In this document: positions 8,582-16,897 of the stretch, one piece after another
Position numbering within the stretch: the first letter of the stretch is position 1
Layout of the letters: every line of letters starts with the position of its first letter
From: Candidatus Pseudoscillospira faecavium
Lineage (GTDB): Bacteria; Bacillota; Clostridia; Oscillospirales; Oscillospiraceae
Assembly: GCA_904420565.1 (NCBI GenBank)
Contig: CAJFVV010000018.1
Coordinates: 24,780 to 88,779, forward strand
Direction of reading: 5' to 3'
DNA length: 64,000 nt
Position numbers and translations under genes: made by a program
The notes under the pieces: generated by a model
What the model was told of the DNA's origin: nothing
Seen by the model: only the letters and a program-made list of their open reading frames with translations
The model's database searches: none

Positions 8582-8737
8582 CGTAAAACAAAGAAGAACG
8601 GCGGCATCCGCTCTCACCTCCAGCGGCAAGCAAAGAGGTTAACAGACATGCAAAGAGCACAGTGTGTGCGTTTTGCGGGAGAATTGCGGGTGCCATGGGC
8701 ATCCGCGTTTTATTTATTTTGTGGGAGGTGCTTCGGT
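8582..8737 (+). promoter_or_regulatory. infC operon leader with attenuator (L20-type control likely)
   Basis: The leader carries GGCATCCGC twice, at 8603-8611 and 8698-8706. GCGGGTGCC (8686-8694) can pair with either copy. Pairing with the near copy makes a 9-base stem with an ATG loop, followed by a U-rich run (8707-8720): an intrinsic terminator just before the infC ribosome binding site. Pairing with the far copy would be the antiterminator. In Bacillus the same operon is repressed when ribosomal protein L20 binds the leader and promotes termination. I infer the same logic here; L20 binding itself cannot be read from the sequence. Confidence 0.7.
8686..8720 (+). terminator. Attenuator terminator hairpin upstream of infC
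   Basis: GCGGGTGCC / GGCATCCGC stem (one G-T pair) with a 3-base loop and the tail GTTTTATTTATTTT. It lies inside the leader, 17 bases before the ATT start codon. Confidence 0.75.
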
Positions 8738-9265
8738 ATTAGCAACATGGCTCATCAGATCAATGAAGAAATCCGCGACAGGGAAGTGCGCCTGATCGGC
8801 GCGCAGGGCGAGCAGCTTGGCATTATGTCTGCGGACGAGGCGCTGAAAATTGCGGAGGAGCAGGGCTTTGACCTGGTTAAAATTTCTCCGTCGGCAGTGC
8901 CGCCCGTTTGCAAGCTGCTGGATTATGGTAAGTTCCGCTTCGAACAGGCAAAAAAAGAAAAGGAAGCCCGGAAAAACCAGCATGTGGTGGAAATCAAGGA
9001 AATCCGCATGTCGCCCAGCATTGACGTGGGAGATTTCAATGTAAAATTGAAAAATGCACTGAAGTTTATTGCCGATGGAAACCGGGTCAAGGTGGCGGTG
9101 CGCTTCCGCGGCCGTGAAATGGCCCACACGGAAATCGGTGAAAACCTGCTCAAGCGCTTTGCTGAGGAGTGCGCTGATGTTGCCGTTGTGGATAAGCAGC
9201 CGAAGCTGGAAGGACGCCACATGGCGATGTTTATTGCGCCAAAGCCCAGCAATCAGAAAAAGTAA
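8738..9265 (+). CDS. infC: Translation initiation factor IF-3, ATT start
   Basis: Binds the 30S subunit and proofreads initiator tRNA and start codon choice. The start is assigned to the ATT at 8738. GGGAGGTG lies 7 bases upstream of it, while the first in-frame ATG (8746) is 17 bases from GGAGG. Homologues also begin a few residues before [13 protein letters not shown]. This gives 175 residues: the N-terminal domain ([10 protein letters not shown]), a lysine-rich linker ([14 protein letters not shown]) and the C-terminal domain ([13 protein letters not shown]). AUU starts on infC are known to let IF-3 repress its own translation. First gene of infC-rpmI-rplT. Confidence 0.95.
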   Translation: MSNMAHQINEEIRDREVRLIGAQGEQLGIMSADEALKIAEEQGFDLVKISPSAVPPVCKLLDYGKFRFEQAKKEKEARKNQHVVEIKEIRMSPSIDVGDFNVKLKNALKFIADGNRVKVAVRFRGREMAHTEIGENLLKRFAEECADVAVVDKQPKLEGRHMAMFIAPKPSNQKK

Positions 9266-9308
9266 TATAAGCAGCTCAGGCTGCGCATCAATGGAAGGAG
9301 AACCAACT

Positions 9309-9506
9309 ATGCCTAAGATGAAGACTCACAGCGCTTCCAAAAAGAGATTCAACCTGACCAAAACAGGTAAAGTGAAGTGCGCCAAGGCGAATAAGAGCCA
9401 CATCCTGACCAAGAAAGATACCAAGCGTACCCGTCGCCTGCGCGCCGGCGGCTTTGTGGACAAGACCATGGCAGCCACAGTCCGCAAAATGATCCCTTAC
9501 AAATAA
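9309..9506 (+). CDS. rpmI: 50S ribosomal protein L35
   Basis: A 65-residue, strongly basic ribosomal protein beginning [14 protein letters not shown] and ending [11 protein letters not shown], the normal length for bL35. The ATG at 9309 follows GAAGGAG. It is the second gene of infC-rpmI-rplT, with about 40-base gaps on each side, so its output is probably set by the same leader. Confidence 0.97.
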   Translation: MPKMKTHSASKKRFNLTKTGKVKCAKANKSHILTKKDTKRTRRLRAGGFVDKTMAATVRKMIPYK

Positions 9507-9547
9507 GAAATACTGCGATTAAGCTCAATTTATAGGAGGCAAACGAG

Positions 9548-9901
9548 ATGGCAAGAGTAAAAGGCGCGATGATGACGCGCAAAAGAAGAAATAAGACGCT
9601 GAAGCTCGCCAAGGGCTACTGGGGTTCCAAGTCCAAGCATTTCAAGATGGCACAGCAGGCTGTGTTTAAGTCCCTGACTTATGCATATACTGGCCGCCGC
9701 CTGAAGAAGCGCGATTTCCGCAGACTGTGGATTACCCGTATCAGTGCTGCATGCAAGCTGAACGGTATGAATTATTCCAGCTTTATGAATGGTTTGAAGA
9801 AAGCTGGCGTGGAGATCAACCGCAAGATGCTGGCAGAACTGGCAGTGAACGATAAAGCTGCTTTTGCACAGCTGACAGAGCTGGCTAAAGCCCAGCACTA
9901 A
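9548..9901 (+). CDS. rplT: 50S ribosomal protein L20
   Basis: A 117-residue basic protein, full length for bL20. It begins [19 protein letters not shown] and has the typical [12 protein letters not shown] and [19 protein letters not shown] segments. It is needed early in 50S assembly and in Bacillus is the repressor of its own operon through the infC leader. Last gene of the operon; a strong terminator follows. Confidence 0.97.
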   Translation: MARVKGAMMTRKRRNKTLKLAKGYWGSKSKHFKMAQQAVFKSLTYAYTGRRLKKRDFRRLWITRISAACKLNGMNYSSFMNGLKKAGVEINRKMLAELAVNDKAAFAQLTELAKAQH

Positions 9902-9918
9902 ATGTAAAAACATTCCGA

Positions 9919-9947
9919 AAACACCGCTTTTATAAAGCGGTGTTTTT
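9919..9947 (+). terminator. Intrinsic terminator of infC-rpmI-rplT
   Basis: AAACACCGCTTT / AAAGCGGTGTTT stem with a TAT loop, running into TTTTT. Confidence 0.88.
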
Positions 9948-9996
9948 ATTTGGCATAATATAATTTTTATAATTAGATAAAATAATAATAAATATA

Positions 9997-10028
9997 TTGA
10001 CATGGTATTTGAAATGATATAATATAAT
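9997..10028 (+). promoter_or_regulatory. Sigma-A type promoter of the hemolysin III-like gene
   Basis: TTGACA at 9997-10002. Three overlapping -10 candidates follow: TATAAT at 10018, TAATAT at 10020 (17-base spacer) and TATAAT at 10023. The surrounding 80 bases are very AT-rich. Confidence 0.75.
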
Positions 10029-10052
10029 AACAAAGAAAGGAGTGCGAAATAT

Positions 10053-10781
10053 ATGACACAAGTTGCAATGCAAAAAACGGTTGTAGCGCGCCCTGAGAAG
10101 AGGGAGAAAGCGCGGCATCTTAAATTTGATTTGTATGATGGACTGCGTTTTTGGTCAGCGGTAACCCATGGGGTTGGAGCGGTTGCCGGTGGGGTCGGCG
10201 GCATTGTTTTGCTGGTGCTGGCAATTGCCAAAGGCGCCGATGCATTGAGCATTGTGTCGCTGTCTATCTTTACAGCTTCTATGGTATCTCTGTATTTGGC
10301 GAGTTGTTTGTATCATTGTGTCAATACTTCGCCTCATGGACGCCTGTTTTTGAGAAACCTGGATCATTCTATGATCTTTGTATTGATTGCGGGAACCTAC
10401 ACGCCGGTATGCCTGTCTGTTTTGGGCGGAGCATTGGGGTGGACGCTTTTTGGCGTGATTTGGGGGCTTGCTGCGCTTGGCGTTGTGGTAACCTTGTGCT
10501 GGCTGAATGCACCGCGTACACTGACTACATTATTTTATGTGGGTATGGGATGGATTGCCGTCCTGGCTTTGAAAGATTTGGCGGCAGTTTTATCACCGGC
10601 TGCCTTTGCATGGATGCTGGCAGGAGGGGTAGCCTATACCATTGGCGGTGTTCTGTATGCGTTGAAATGGCCTCTGAGGGATCATGCTTCTTTTGGCTGC
10701 CATGAAATTTTTCACCTTTTTGTGTTGTTGGGCAGTGCATGCTTTTTGGCGATGATGGGCGTTGTTTTCCTGGGGGCGTAA
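10053..10781 (+). CDS. Hemolysin III / PAQR-family membrane protein (YqfA-like)
   Basis: A 242-residue protein with seven predicted membrane segments after a basic 30-residue N-terminus. It has the family's conserved polar residues: Ser and His in SCLYHCVN near residue 86, Asp-His in LDHSMIFVLIAGTYTP near 108, and a late HEIFH near 224. In PAQR proteins these residues form a buried metal site. Despite the historic name, toxicity is doubtful for most bacterial members, and a role in membrane homeostasis is more plausible. Single-gene unit with its own promoter and a palindromic terminator. Confidence 0.9.
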   Translation: MTQVAMQKTVVARPEKREKARHLKFDLYDGLRFWSAVTHGVGAVAGGVGGIVLLVLAIAKGADALSIVSLSIFTASMVSLYLASCLYHCVNTSPHGRLFLRNLDHSMIFVLIAGTYTPVCLSVLGGALGWTLFGVIWGLAALGVVVTLCWLNAPRTLTTLFYVGMGWIAVLALKDLAAVLSPAAFAWMLAGGVAYTIGGVLYALKWPLRDHASFGCHEIFHLFVLLGSACFLAMMGVVFLGA

Positions 10782-10789
10782 CATTGATG

Positions 10790-10831
10790 AAAAAGCAGCA
10801 CCTTGCAGAATTCTGCAAGGTGCTGCTTTTT
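10790..10831. terminator. 42-bp perfect palindrome, bidirectional terminator
   Basis: Every base from 10790 to 10831 pairs with its mirror position around a central GAATTC. The arms start with AAAAA and end with TTTTT, so transcripts from the hemolysin III-like gene and from convergent trmB both end in a U run. Confidence 0.9.
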
Positions 10832-10839
10832 TGTATTTG

Positions 10840-11532
10840 TTAAGGGGCGGCTGAATCCTGGGGTGCGGGAGCAGGGACGGCATCGGGGTCGGTCCAGGTT
10901 TCCATGGTAGCGACACAGCGGTTGATTGGTGTACCCAGTTCATAAAATTTTGCTTCATAATCAGTCATAATGCCGCAGGGGCTGTTTTCGTGCAGATTAT
11001 GTGATATTTCTGAAAGAGAAAAACCGGCGGCGGGGAATTCCTCCAATGAAAAAGCGAACAGAGGAGCATTATCCGTTTTGAGATGGACTTGACCATTTGG
11101 TTTGAGAACCTGTCGGTAGAGCTTCAGAAAATTGTAGTGCGTTAAGCGGCGCTTGGCGTGGCGTTTGGTTGGCCACGGGTCACAGAAGTTAATATAGATT
11201 CGGTCAACTTCGCCGGGGGAGAAAATGTCAGGGAGCTGTGCAGCGTCACAGGAGATAAAACGTACGTTTTGCAGTTCCATGGCGCAGACCCGCTCCATGG
11301 CCATGACCATGGCATCTGGTACGCGTTCAATGGCGACAAAGGAAATACACGGGTTTTGCTGTGCTGTTTCAGCGGTAAAACGGCCTTTGCCGCACCCGAG
11401 TTCCACATGCAGTTCGCCGCCGGACTGAAACAGTGTGCGCCACTGGCCGCGCTGGGCAAAAGGATCTGTTATTAAAACAGCGCTGCAGCGTTCCATGCGG
11501 GGAACCAGATTTTTCTTTTTTCTCATGCGCAT
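10840..11532 (-). CDS. trmB: tRNA (guanine-N7)-methyltransferase TrmB
   Basis: Methylates G46 in the variable loop of tRNAs using S-adenosylmethionine. The 230 residues contain the SAM-binding motif VELGCGKGRFT, the next acidic position in FVAIERVPDAM, and the family motif INFCDPWPTKRHAKRRL. The start is placed at the ATG at 11532 because GGAGG lies 8 bases upstream. The C-terminus is a short Pro/Ala-rich tail. Convergent with the hemolysin III-like gene. Confidence 0.95.
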   Translation of the reverse strand: MRMRKKKNLVPRMERCSAVLITDPFAQRGQWRTLFQSGGELHVELGCGKGRFTAETAQQNPCISFVAIERVPDAMVMAMERVCAMELQNVRFISCDAAQLPDIFSPGEVDRIYINFCDPWPTKRHAKRRLTHYNFLKLYRQVLKPNGQVHLKTDNAPLFAFSLEEFPAAGFSLSEISHNLHENSPCGIMTDYEAKFYELGTPINRCVATMETWTDPDAVPAPAPQDSAAP

Positions 11533-11695
11533 AGGGATAACCTCCGTGAGTTGTATCAAATATCATGTTGCATTGTAACATACCGAATGCAATCCTGCAA
11601 ATGCTATTGTGGACGGCCTGTCAACATTGATTTCAGCTTGCGTGAAAGAATGCATTTGTGATAGGATGGTGCCTGAATGACAAGGGGGGAGATGA

Positions 11696-12127
11696 ATGGT
11701 TCGTACCATGCGGGCGGATGATTTGGATGCGGTAATGCGGATTTGGCTGGAAGCAAATCTGCGGGCACATGATTTTATCAAAGCAAGCTATTGGCGGGAG
11801 CATTGCGCCGACGTGCGGGATGCCATTGCGCAGGCCGAGGTCCGGGTCTATGTACAGGAACAGCGTGTTCTGGGGTTTATTGGGCTGCATGATACACTGA
11901 TCGAGGGGTTGTTTGTGCAGCCGGACCAATGTGGAATGGGAATCGGAAAAGCACTCTTGGATGCGGCCAAAAAAGAAAACGGGCATTTGATGCTCCATGT
12001 TTACGAAAAAAATCAAAGGGCGCTCCGGTTCTATTCCAGGGAAGGATTTCGGATACAATCGCGGCGGGTGGATTCTGATACGGGAGAATCTGAATTTGTT
12101 ATGAGCTGGAATTCCTGTGCACTTTGA
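11696..12127 (+). CDS. GNAT-family N-acetyltransferase (YjaB-like)
   Basis: A 143-residue acetyl-CoA dependent acetyltransferase. It resembles E. coli YjaB across its length: a start of MVRTMRADDLDAVMRIWLEAN, an early HDFI segment, the acetyl-CoA pyrophosphate loop QCGMGIGKALLD near residue 78, and the GNAT motif B ENQRALRFYSREGF-like region near 105 (read here as KNQRALRFYSREGF). Substrate unknown. AGGGGGGAG precedes the ATG. It may share a weak promoter (TTGCGT, 18 bases, TAGGAT at 11638-11667). Confidence 0.88.
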   Translation: MVRTMRADDLDAVMRIWLEANLRAHDFIKASYWREHCADVRDAIAQAEVRVYVQEQRVLGFIGLHDTLIEGLFVQPDQCGMGIGKALLDAAKKENGHLMLHVYEKNQRALRFYSREGFRIQSRRVDSDTGESEFVMSWNSCAL

Positions 12128-12136
12128 AATTTGTAC

Positions 12137-12166
12137 TTTACAAACCGGGAAGTTTCGAAGTAAAAT
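12137..12166 (+). promoter_or_regulatory. Probable promoter of the DUF554 gene, with a small palindrome after the -10
   Basis: TTTACA (12137-12142), 18-base spacer, TAAAAT (12161-12166). Immediately after it TTTACCTGTGTAAA (12168-12181) is a 5-bp-arm inverted repeat in the position of an operator. The matching regulator is unknown. Confidence 0.55.
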
Positions 12167-12207
12167 ATTTACCTGTGTAAAGTATCAAAGTAAAGGGGAG
12201 AGATCAG

Positions 12208-12930
12208 ATGATAGCAACCATTGTCAATGTAATTTTAATTTTAATTGGAAGCACTATAGGACTGGCAGTGGGGGGACATTTGCCGGAGCGCCTTTCCAAG
12301 ACCATTACAGCGGGGCTGGCGCTGTGCGTGGCAATGATTGGCATTATCAATGCTGTTCAGACGGCGGATATTTTGTGTGTTATTTTGTGCATCACGGCGG
12401 GAGGACTGCTGGGAGAATGGCTGAATATTGAAAAACATATGGACAGGGCAGGAGAAAAGCTGAAGCATATTTTAATGGTGCGGTTTGGAAGCCAAAGGAA
12501 TATGGGACGCTTTACGGAGGGCTTTGTTGCGGCCACACTGCTGTTCTGTGTAGGGTCCATGGCGGTGATGGGCAGCCTGGAAGCCGGCATCAATCAAAAT
12601 TACAGCATCCTTATTTCCAAGGGGGTTATTGACGGTGTTTCAGCGATTACTTTTGCGGCAACCATGGGTATCGGTGTGTTTTTCTCAGTGATTCCGCTGC
12701 TGATCTATCAGGGAGGGATTACCTTGCTGGCAGGTGCGGTAGCGCCCTATCTGAGCGATGCCGCCGTAGTGGAAATGTCAGCTGTAGGGGGCGTGATGTT
12801 GTTGGGCCTGGCAGTCAATATGCTGAACTTGCGCCAGGAGCGAATCCGGGTGGGAAATATGCTGCCGGCGCTCTTCCTCCCGCTGCTCTATTTGCCGCTT
12901 GCACAGTGGTTCGGGCAGTGGCTGGGATAA
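12208..12930 (+). CDS. DUF554 integral membrane protein (YdfK-like)
   Basis: A 240-residue protein with about seven hydrophobic segments. It starts with a glycine-rich one (IVNVILILIGSTIGLAVGG) and contains GSMAVMGSLEAG near residue 120 and a C-terminal VGGVMLLGLAVNMLNL. This matches the DUF554 family, proposed to be transporters, though substrates are not established. The loop after the second segment (residues 70-105) is charged and likely cytoplasmic. The ATG at 12208 follows AAAGGGGAG. It is monocistronic as far as visible. Confidence 0.88.
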   Translation: MIATIVNVILILIGSTIGLAVGGHLPERLSKTITAGLALCVAMIGIINAVQTADILCVILCITAGGLLGEWLNIEKHMDRAGEKLKHILMVRFGSQRNMGRFTEGFVAATLLFCVGSMAVMGSLEAGINQNYSILISKGVIDGVSAITFAATMGIGVFFSVIPLLIYQGGITLLAGAVAPYLSDAAVVEMSAVGGVMLLGLAVNMLNLRQERIRVGNMLPALFLPLLYLPLAQWFGQWLG

Positions 12931-13044
12931 GTGTTGCTTTACATAATGTTATGCGCTGTGGCATTCCACAAGATATAGTGCTTTTTTTTGGTCAGAACGC
13001 CAAAAACTACCGGAAATTTTGTGCGGTCAAAATGCATAAAGGTC

Positions 13045-13073
13045 TTGATATTTATTTAACAAAGACGTATAAT
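13045..13073 (+). promoter_or_regulatory. Promoter of the butyrate operon with overlapping Rex-like operator
   Basis: TTGATA (13045-13050), 17-base spacer, TATAAT (13068-13073). The bases 13045-13062, TTGATATTTATTTAACAA, match 12 of the 14 fixed positions of the clostridial Rex consensus TTGTTAAnnnnTTAACAA and cover the -35 box. A roughly 115-base leader follows, with several short GC-rich inverted repeats whose function I cannot assign. The remaining sequence back to 12931 shows no gene. Confidence 0.75.
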
Positions 13074-13196
13074 TTAACTGCAGGGTGGGGACAAGTGCGC
13101 CCCCAGTCTGTCCTGTTGCGTGTCAATGGGTAAACTATAGGGCGGAGGGAATAGTTTCTGCTCCTTTTGCCCTTTGAATGATGAGGAGGAAGAACC

Positions 13197-13973
13197 ATGG
13201 CAGTTGATTTGGAAAAAAAGGGTCACATTGGCGTGATCACCATGAATCGTCCGGAAGCTCTGAATGCGCTGAACACTCCCATGCTTCAGGAACTTGAGAA
13301 GGTCATCGACCAGGTCGAAGCAGACGATGATATTTATGTCTGCGTTTTGACGGGCGCTGGCCGCTCTTTTGTTGCTGGGGCAGATATCGGCGAAATGAGC
13401 GAATATGGTTCCGTAGAAGGCAAGAAATTCAGTGACTACGGAAACAGCGTGTTCCTGAAGATTGAGAATATGACCAAGCCGGTCATTGCAGCAATCAATG
13501 GTTTTGCGCTGGGCGGCGGCTGCGAGTTGTCAATGTCCTGCGACATTCGCCTGGCCAGCGAAAAGGCAAAGTTCGGCCAGCCTGAAGTGGGCCTGGGCAT
13601 CACCCCCGGCTTTGGCGGAACGCAGAGAATGGCCCGCATTTGCGGCGTTTCCAATGCCATGACCATGATTCTGACGGCAAAAACCATCAAGGCAGAAGAA
13701 GCTAAGGCAATGGGTTTGGTTTCCGAGGTTTATCCGGCTGAGGAATTGATGGACAAGGCCATGGAGCTGGCAGAAACCATTGCTTCCAAGGCACAGATTG
13801 CGATTCGCCAGAGCAAGCGCTGCATCCGTCAGGGCATGCAGACGGATATTCATACAGCCACTGCTTATGAAGCGGAAGCTTTCGGTGTTTGCTGTGCTAC
13901 TGAGGATCAGAAGGGCGCGATGAAAGCGTTTATGGAAAAAACACTGGACAGCTATACTTATCTTAATAAGTAA
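13197..13973 (+). CDS. crt: 3-hydroxybutyryl-CoA dehydratase (crotonase)
   Basis: Removes water from 3-hydroxybutyryl-CoA to give crotonyl-CoA on the acetyl-CoA to butyrate route. The 258 residues show the crotonase fold signatures: the oxyanion-hole segment RSFVAGADIGEM near residue 57, GFALGGGCELSMSCD near 101, and the catalytic-glutamate region QPEVGLGITPGFGGTQR near 125. The start follows GAGGAGG. First gene of crt-hbd-bcd-etfB-etfA. Codon use (CTG, AAG, CCC, GGC strongly preferred) marks a highly expressed operon. Confidence 0.95.
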   Translation: MAVDLEKKGHIGVITMNRPEALNALNTPMLQELEKVIDQVEADDDIYVCVLTGAGRSFVAGADIGEMSEYGSVEGKKFSDYGNSVFLKIENMTKPVIAAINGFALGGGCELSMSCDIRLASEKAKFGQPEVGLGITPGFGGTQRMARICGVSNAMTMILTAKTIKAEEAKAMGLVSEVYPAEELMDKAMELAETIASKAQIAIRQSKRCIRQGMQTDIHTATAYEAEAFGVCCATEDQKGAMKAFMEKTLDSYTYLNK

Positions 13974-14021
13974 CAGAACCAGTATTTTTTAATAGAAAAT
14001 TATTTAAGGAGGCTACATATT

Positions 14022-14870
14022 ATGAAAAAAGTATGCGTTATGGGTGCTGGCACCATGGGTTTGGATGTGGCGCAGGTCTTTGCCACCAAGGGCTTTGAAG
14101 TAACTGTCCGTGATATCAGCGACGAAATCCTGGACGCTGCTAAGGCAAAGCTGGTCAAGGGCCTGGACAAGAAGGTCGCCAAGGGCAAGATGACTGAGGA
14201 AGCCAAAGAGGCAATCCTGGGCAATATGTCCTTTACCACCGAGCTGAAGGATCTGGCTGACATGGATCTGGTCGTGGAAGCGATTCTGGAGAACATGCAG
14301 ATCAAGAAGAGCGTTTTCGGCGAGCTGGACGCTATCTGCAAGCCCGAGACGATTTTCGCATCCAACACTTCTTCTCTGTCCATCACCGAGATCGCTACGG
14401 CGACCAAGCGTCAGGACAAGTTCATCGGTATGCACTTCTTCAATCCCGCTACGGCTATGAAGCTGATCGAGGTTATTCGCGGTGCACATACCTCCGATGA
14501 AACCTTTGAAGTTATTAAGAATCTGTCTGTCGAAATTGGCAAGACCCCTGTTGAAGTGGCTGAGGCTCCCGGTTTTGTTGTCAACAAGATCCTGGTTCCT
14601 CTGTGCAACGAGGGCGTTTGTGTCTATGCTGAAGGCATTGCTTCCGCTGAAGGCATCGACACCGCTATGAAGCTGGGTGCCAACCATCCCATGGGTCCCC
14701 TGGAGTTGGGCGATCTGATTGGCTGGGATATCGTTCTGAATGTTATGGACGTTCTGTTCAACGAGACCCACGACTCCAAGTATAGAGCTCATCCTCTCAT
14801 GAGAAAGATGGTCCGCGGCGGTCTGCTCGGCAGAAAGAGCGGCAAGGGCTTCTATGATTACACCAAGTAA
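14022..14870 (+). CDS. hbd: 3-hydroxybutyryl-CoA dehydrogenase
   Basis: Reduces acetoacetyl-CoA to 3-hydroxybutyryl-CoA with NAD(P)H. The 282 residues begin with a Rossmann dinucleotide motif, [14 protein letters not shown] (usual form GAGTMGxGIA). [12 protein letters not shown] follows near residue 115, then the catalytic-His segment [17 protein letters not shown] near 135. The C-terminal helical domain includes [12 protein letters not shown] and ends [11 protein letters not shown]. Lies 48 bases after crt and 23 before bcd, in the same orientation. Confidence 0.96.
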   Translation: MKKVCVMGAGTMGLDVAQVFATKGFEVTVRDISDEILDAAKAKLVKGLDKKVAKGKMTEEAKEAILGNMSFTTELKDLADMDLVVEAILENMQIKKSVFGELDAICKPETIFASNTSSLSITEIATATKRQDKFIGMHFFNPATAMKLIEVIRGAHTSDETFEVIKNLSVEIGKTPVEVAEAPGFVVNKILVPLCNEGVCVYAEGIASAEGIDTAMKLGANHPMGPLELGDLIGWDIVLNVMDVLFNETHDSKYRAHPLMRKMVRGGLLGRKSGKGFYDYTK

Positions 14871-14893
14871 TTAATTCAGGAGGAGTTTAAATT

Positions 14894-16057
14894 ATGGATT
14901 TTGTCATGGATAGAGAACATCAGCTGCTCCGCAAAATGTATCGTGAGTTTGCTGAAAACGAGGTCAAGCCCATTGCGGCAGAGATTGATGAAGAAGAGCG
15001 CTTCCCCGAAGAAACGATTAAGAAGATGGCAAAGCTGGGCATGATGGGCCTGTATTTCCCCAAGGAATACGGTGGCGCCGGCGCAGATATTCTGGCATAT
15101 GCCATGGCTGTTGAAGAAATGGCCAAGGTTTGCACTACCACTTCCGTTGCGCTTTCTGCACATGTTTCTCTGTGCACGGCTCCCATTTTCGAAAACGGCA
15201 CTGAGGAGCAGAAGAAAAAGTATCTGCCCAAGCTGTGCTCCGGCGAGTGGCTGGGTGCTTTCGGCCTGACCGAGCCCGGTGCTGGTACGGATGCTCAGGG
15301 CCAGCAGACAATTGCTGTGCTGGATGAGTCCGGTGAGAACTACATCCTGAACGGCTCCAAGATCTTCATCACCAATGCTGGTTATGCTGATGTTTTCATC
15401 GTGATTGCTGTGACCGGCACCATTATCAATAAGCGCGGCCGCAAGGAAAAGGAAATTTCCGCTTTCATTGTGGAGCGCACCGATCCCGGCTTCTCCGTTG
15501 GTAAGCATGAGAAGAAGATGGGTATCCGCGGTTCTTCTACCTGCGAGCTGATCTTCGAGGACTGCATTATCCCCAAGGATCGTATGCTGGGCAAGAAGGG
15601 CAAGGGCTTCCAGCTGGCTATGAAGACCCTGGACGGCGGCCGTATTGGTATCGCTGCACAGGCTGTCGGTATTGCCGAGGGTGCCATTGATGAAACCGTA
15701 AAGTACACCAAGGAGCGTATGCAGTTCGGTAAGCGTATCTCCCAGTTCCAGAACACCCAGTTCCAGCTGGCCGACATGCAGGCCAGAACGCAGGCTGCCC
15801 AGTATCTGGTTTATGCTGCTGCCTGCAAGAAGCAGAACCATGAGCCCTATTCCATGGATGCTGCTATGGCAAAGCTGTTTGCGGCTGAAACTGCCAGCGA
15901 TGTGACCCGCCGCTGCCTGCAGCTGTTTGGCGGCTATGGCTACACGCGTGAGTATCCCATTGAGCGCATGATGCGTGATGCTAAGATCACTGAGATCTAT
16001 GAGGGTACTTCCGAAGTCCAGCGCATGGTCATTTCTTCGCACATGGGCGTTAAGTAA
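14894..16057 (+). CDS. bcd: Butyryl-CoA dehydrogenase (short-chain acyl-CoA dehydrogenase)
   Basis: FAD enzyme reducing crotonyl-CoA to butyryl-CoA. With EtfAB it couples this to ferredoxin reduction by NADH (electron bifurcation) in butyrate-forming Clostridia. The 387 residues show the acyl-CoA dehydrogenase signatures GAFGLTEPGAGTDAQGQQT near residue 120 and RGSSTCELIFEDC near 213. The catalytic-glutamate region near the C-terminus is RDAKITEIYEGTSEVQRMVI. Placed directly before etfB and etfA, the expected partners. Confidence 0.95.
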   Translation: MDFVMDREHQLLRKMYREFAENEVKPIAAEIDEEERFPEETIKKMAKLGMMGLYFPKEYGGAGADILAYAMAVEEMAKVCTTTSVALSAHVSLCTAPIFENGTEEQKKKYLPKLCSGEWLGAFGLTEPGAGTDAQGQQTIAVLDESGENYILNGSKIFITNAGYADVFIVIAVTGTIINKRGRKEKEISAFIVERTDPGFSVGKHEKKMGIRGSSTCELIFEDCIIPKDRMLGKKGKGFQLAMKTLDGGRIGIAAQAVGIAEGAIDETVKYTKERMQFGKRISQFQNTQFQLADMQARTQAAQYLVYAAACKKQNHEPYSMDAAMAKLFAAETASDVTRRCLQLFGGYGYTREYPIERMMRDAKITEIYEGTSEVQRMVISSHMGVK

Positions 16058-16077
16058 TTGAGGAGGTAAAGGTTAAA

Positions 16078-16878
16078 ATGAAAATTTTTGTTTGTGTCAA
16101 GCAGGTTCCGGATACCTCCGGCAAGGTTGCCGTGGATGAGAATGGTATCCTGATCCGTTCTTCCATGCCCACCATCATCAACCCCGATGATATGAACGCC
16201 ATGGAGGCTGCTCTGCAGCTGAAGGATGAAACCGGCTGCAAGGTTATTGCCGTGACCATGGGCCCCGCGCCCGCTGAAGGCATGCTGCGTGAGCTGATCG
16301 CTATGGGCGCCGATGAGGGTATTCTGATTTCCGCCCGTGAATTCGGCGGCAGTGATACTTTCGCTACTTCTCAGATCATTGCTGCAGCAATTAACCATAT
16401 CGGCCTGGAAAAGGATGACATGATTTTCTGCGGCCGTCAGGCAATCGATGGCGATACCGCTCAGGTTGGCCCCCAGATTGCTGAAAAGCTGAACCTGCCT
16501 CAGGTTACTTATGCAGCAGAAATCAAGAAGGAAGGCAATGAAGTCACTGTCAAGCGTATGCTGGAAGATGGTTATATGACCATCAAGATGCAGACGCCCT
16601 GCCTGGTGACCTGCATCAAGGAGTTGAATGCTCCCCGTTATATGTCCGTGCCCGGCATTTTTGAGTGCTACAGCAAGCCCTTGACCATTCTGGACTTTGA
16701 TGCACTGAAGGACGAGCCCCTGATTGAGCTGGATACCATCGGCCTGAAGGGATCTCCCACGAATATCTTCAAGTCCTTTACTCCTCCCCAGAAGGGTGTC
16801 GGTGTCATGCTGGAGGGTGCCGACAAGGCAACCGCAGCAGATCTTGCTGACAGACTGCTGAAGAAGCATGTCATCTGA
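16078..16878 (+). CDS. etfB: Electron transfer flavoprotein beta subunit
   Basis: Small subunit of the electron-transferring flavoprotein that feeds electrons to butyryl-CoA dehydrogenase. The 266 residues begin MKIFVCVKQVPDTSGKVAV, typical of EtfB. They carry AVTMGPAPAEGMLRELIAMGADEGIL near 59, the region forming the NADH/AMP site, and CGRQAIDGDTAQVGPQIAE near 120. The bifurcating type is inferred from the bcd context. A 19-base gap separates it from etfA. Confidence 0.96.
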   Translation: MKIFVCVKQVPDTSGKVAVDENGILIRSSMPTIINPDDMNAMEAALQLKDETGCKVIAVTMGPAPAEGMLRELIAMGADEGILISAREFGGSDTFATSQIIAAAINHIGLEKDDMIFCGRQAIDGDTAQVGPQIAEKLNLPQVTYAAEIKKEGNEVTVKRMLEDGYMTIKMQTPCLVTCIKELNAPRYMSVPGIFECYSKPLTILDFDALKDEPLIELDTIGLKGSPTNIFKSFTPPQKGVGVMLEGADKATAADLADRLLKKHVI

Positions 16879-16897
16879 TTGAAAGGAGAAATAAATT

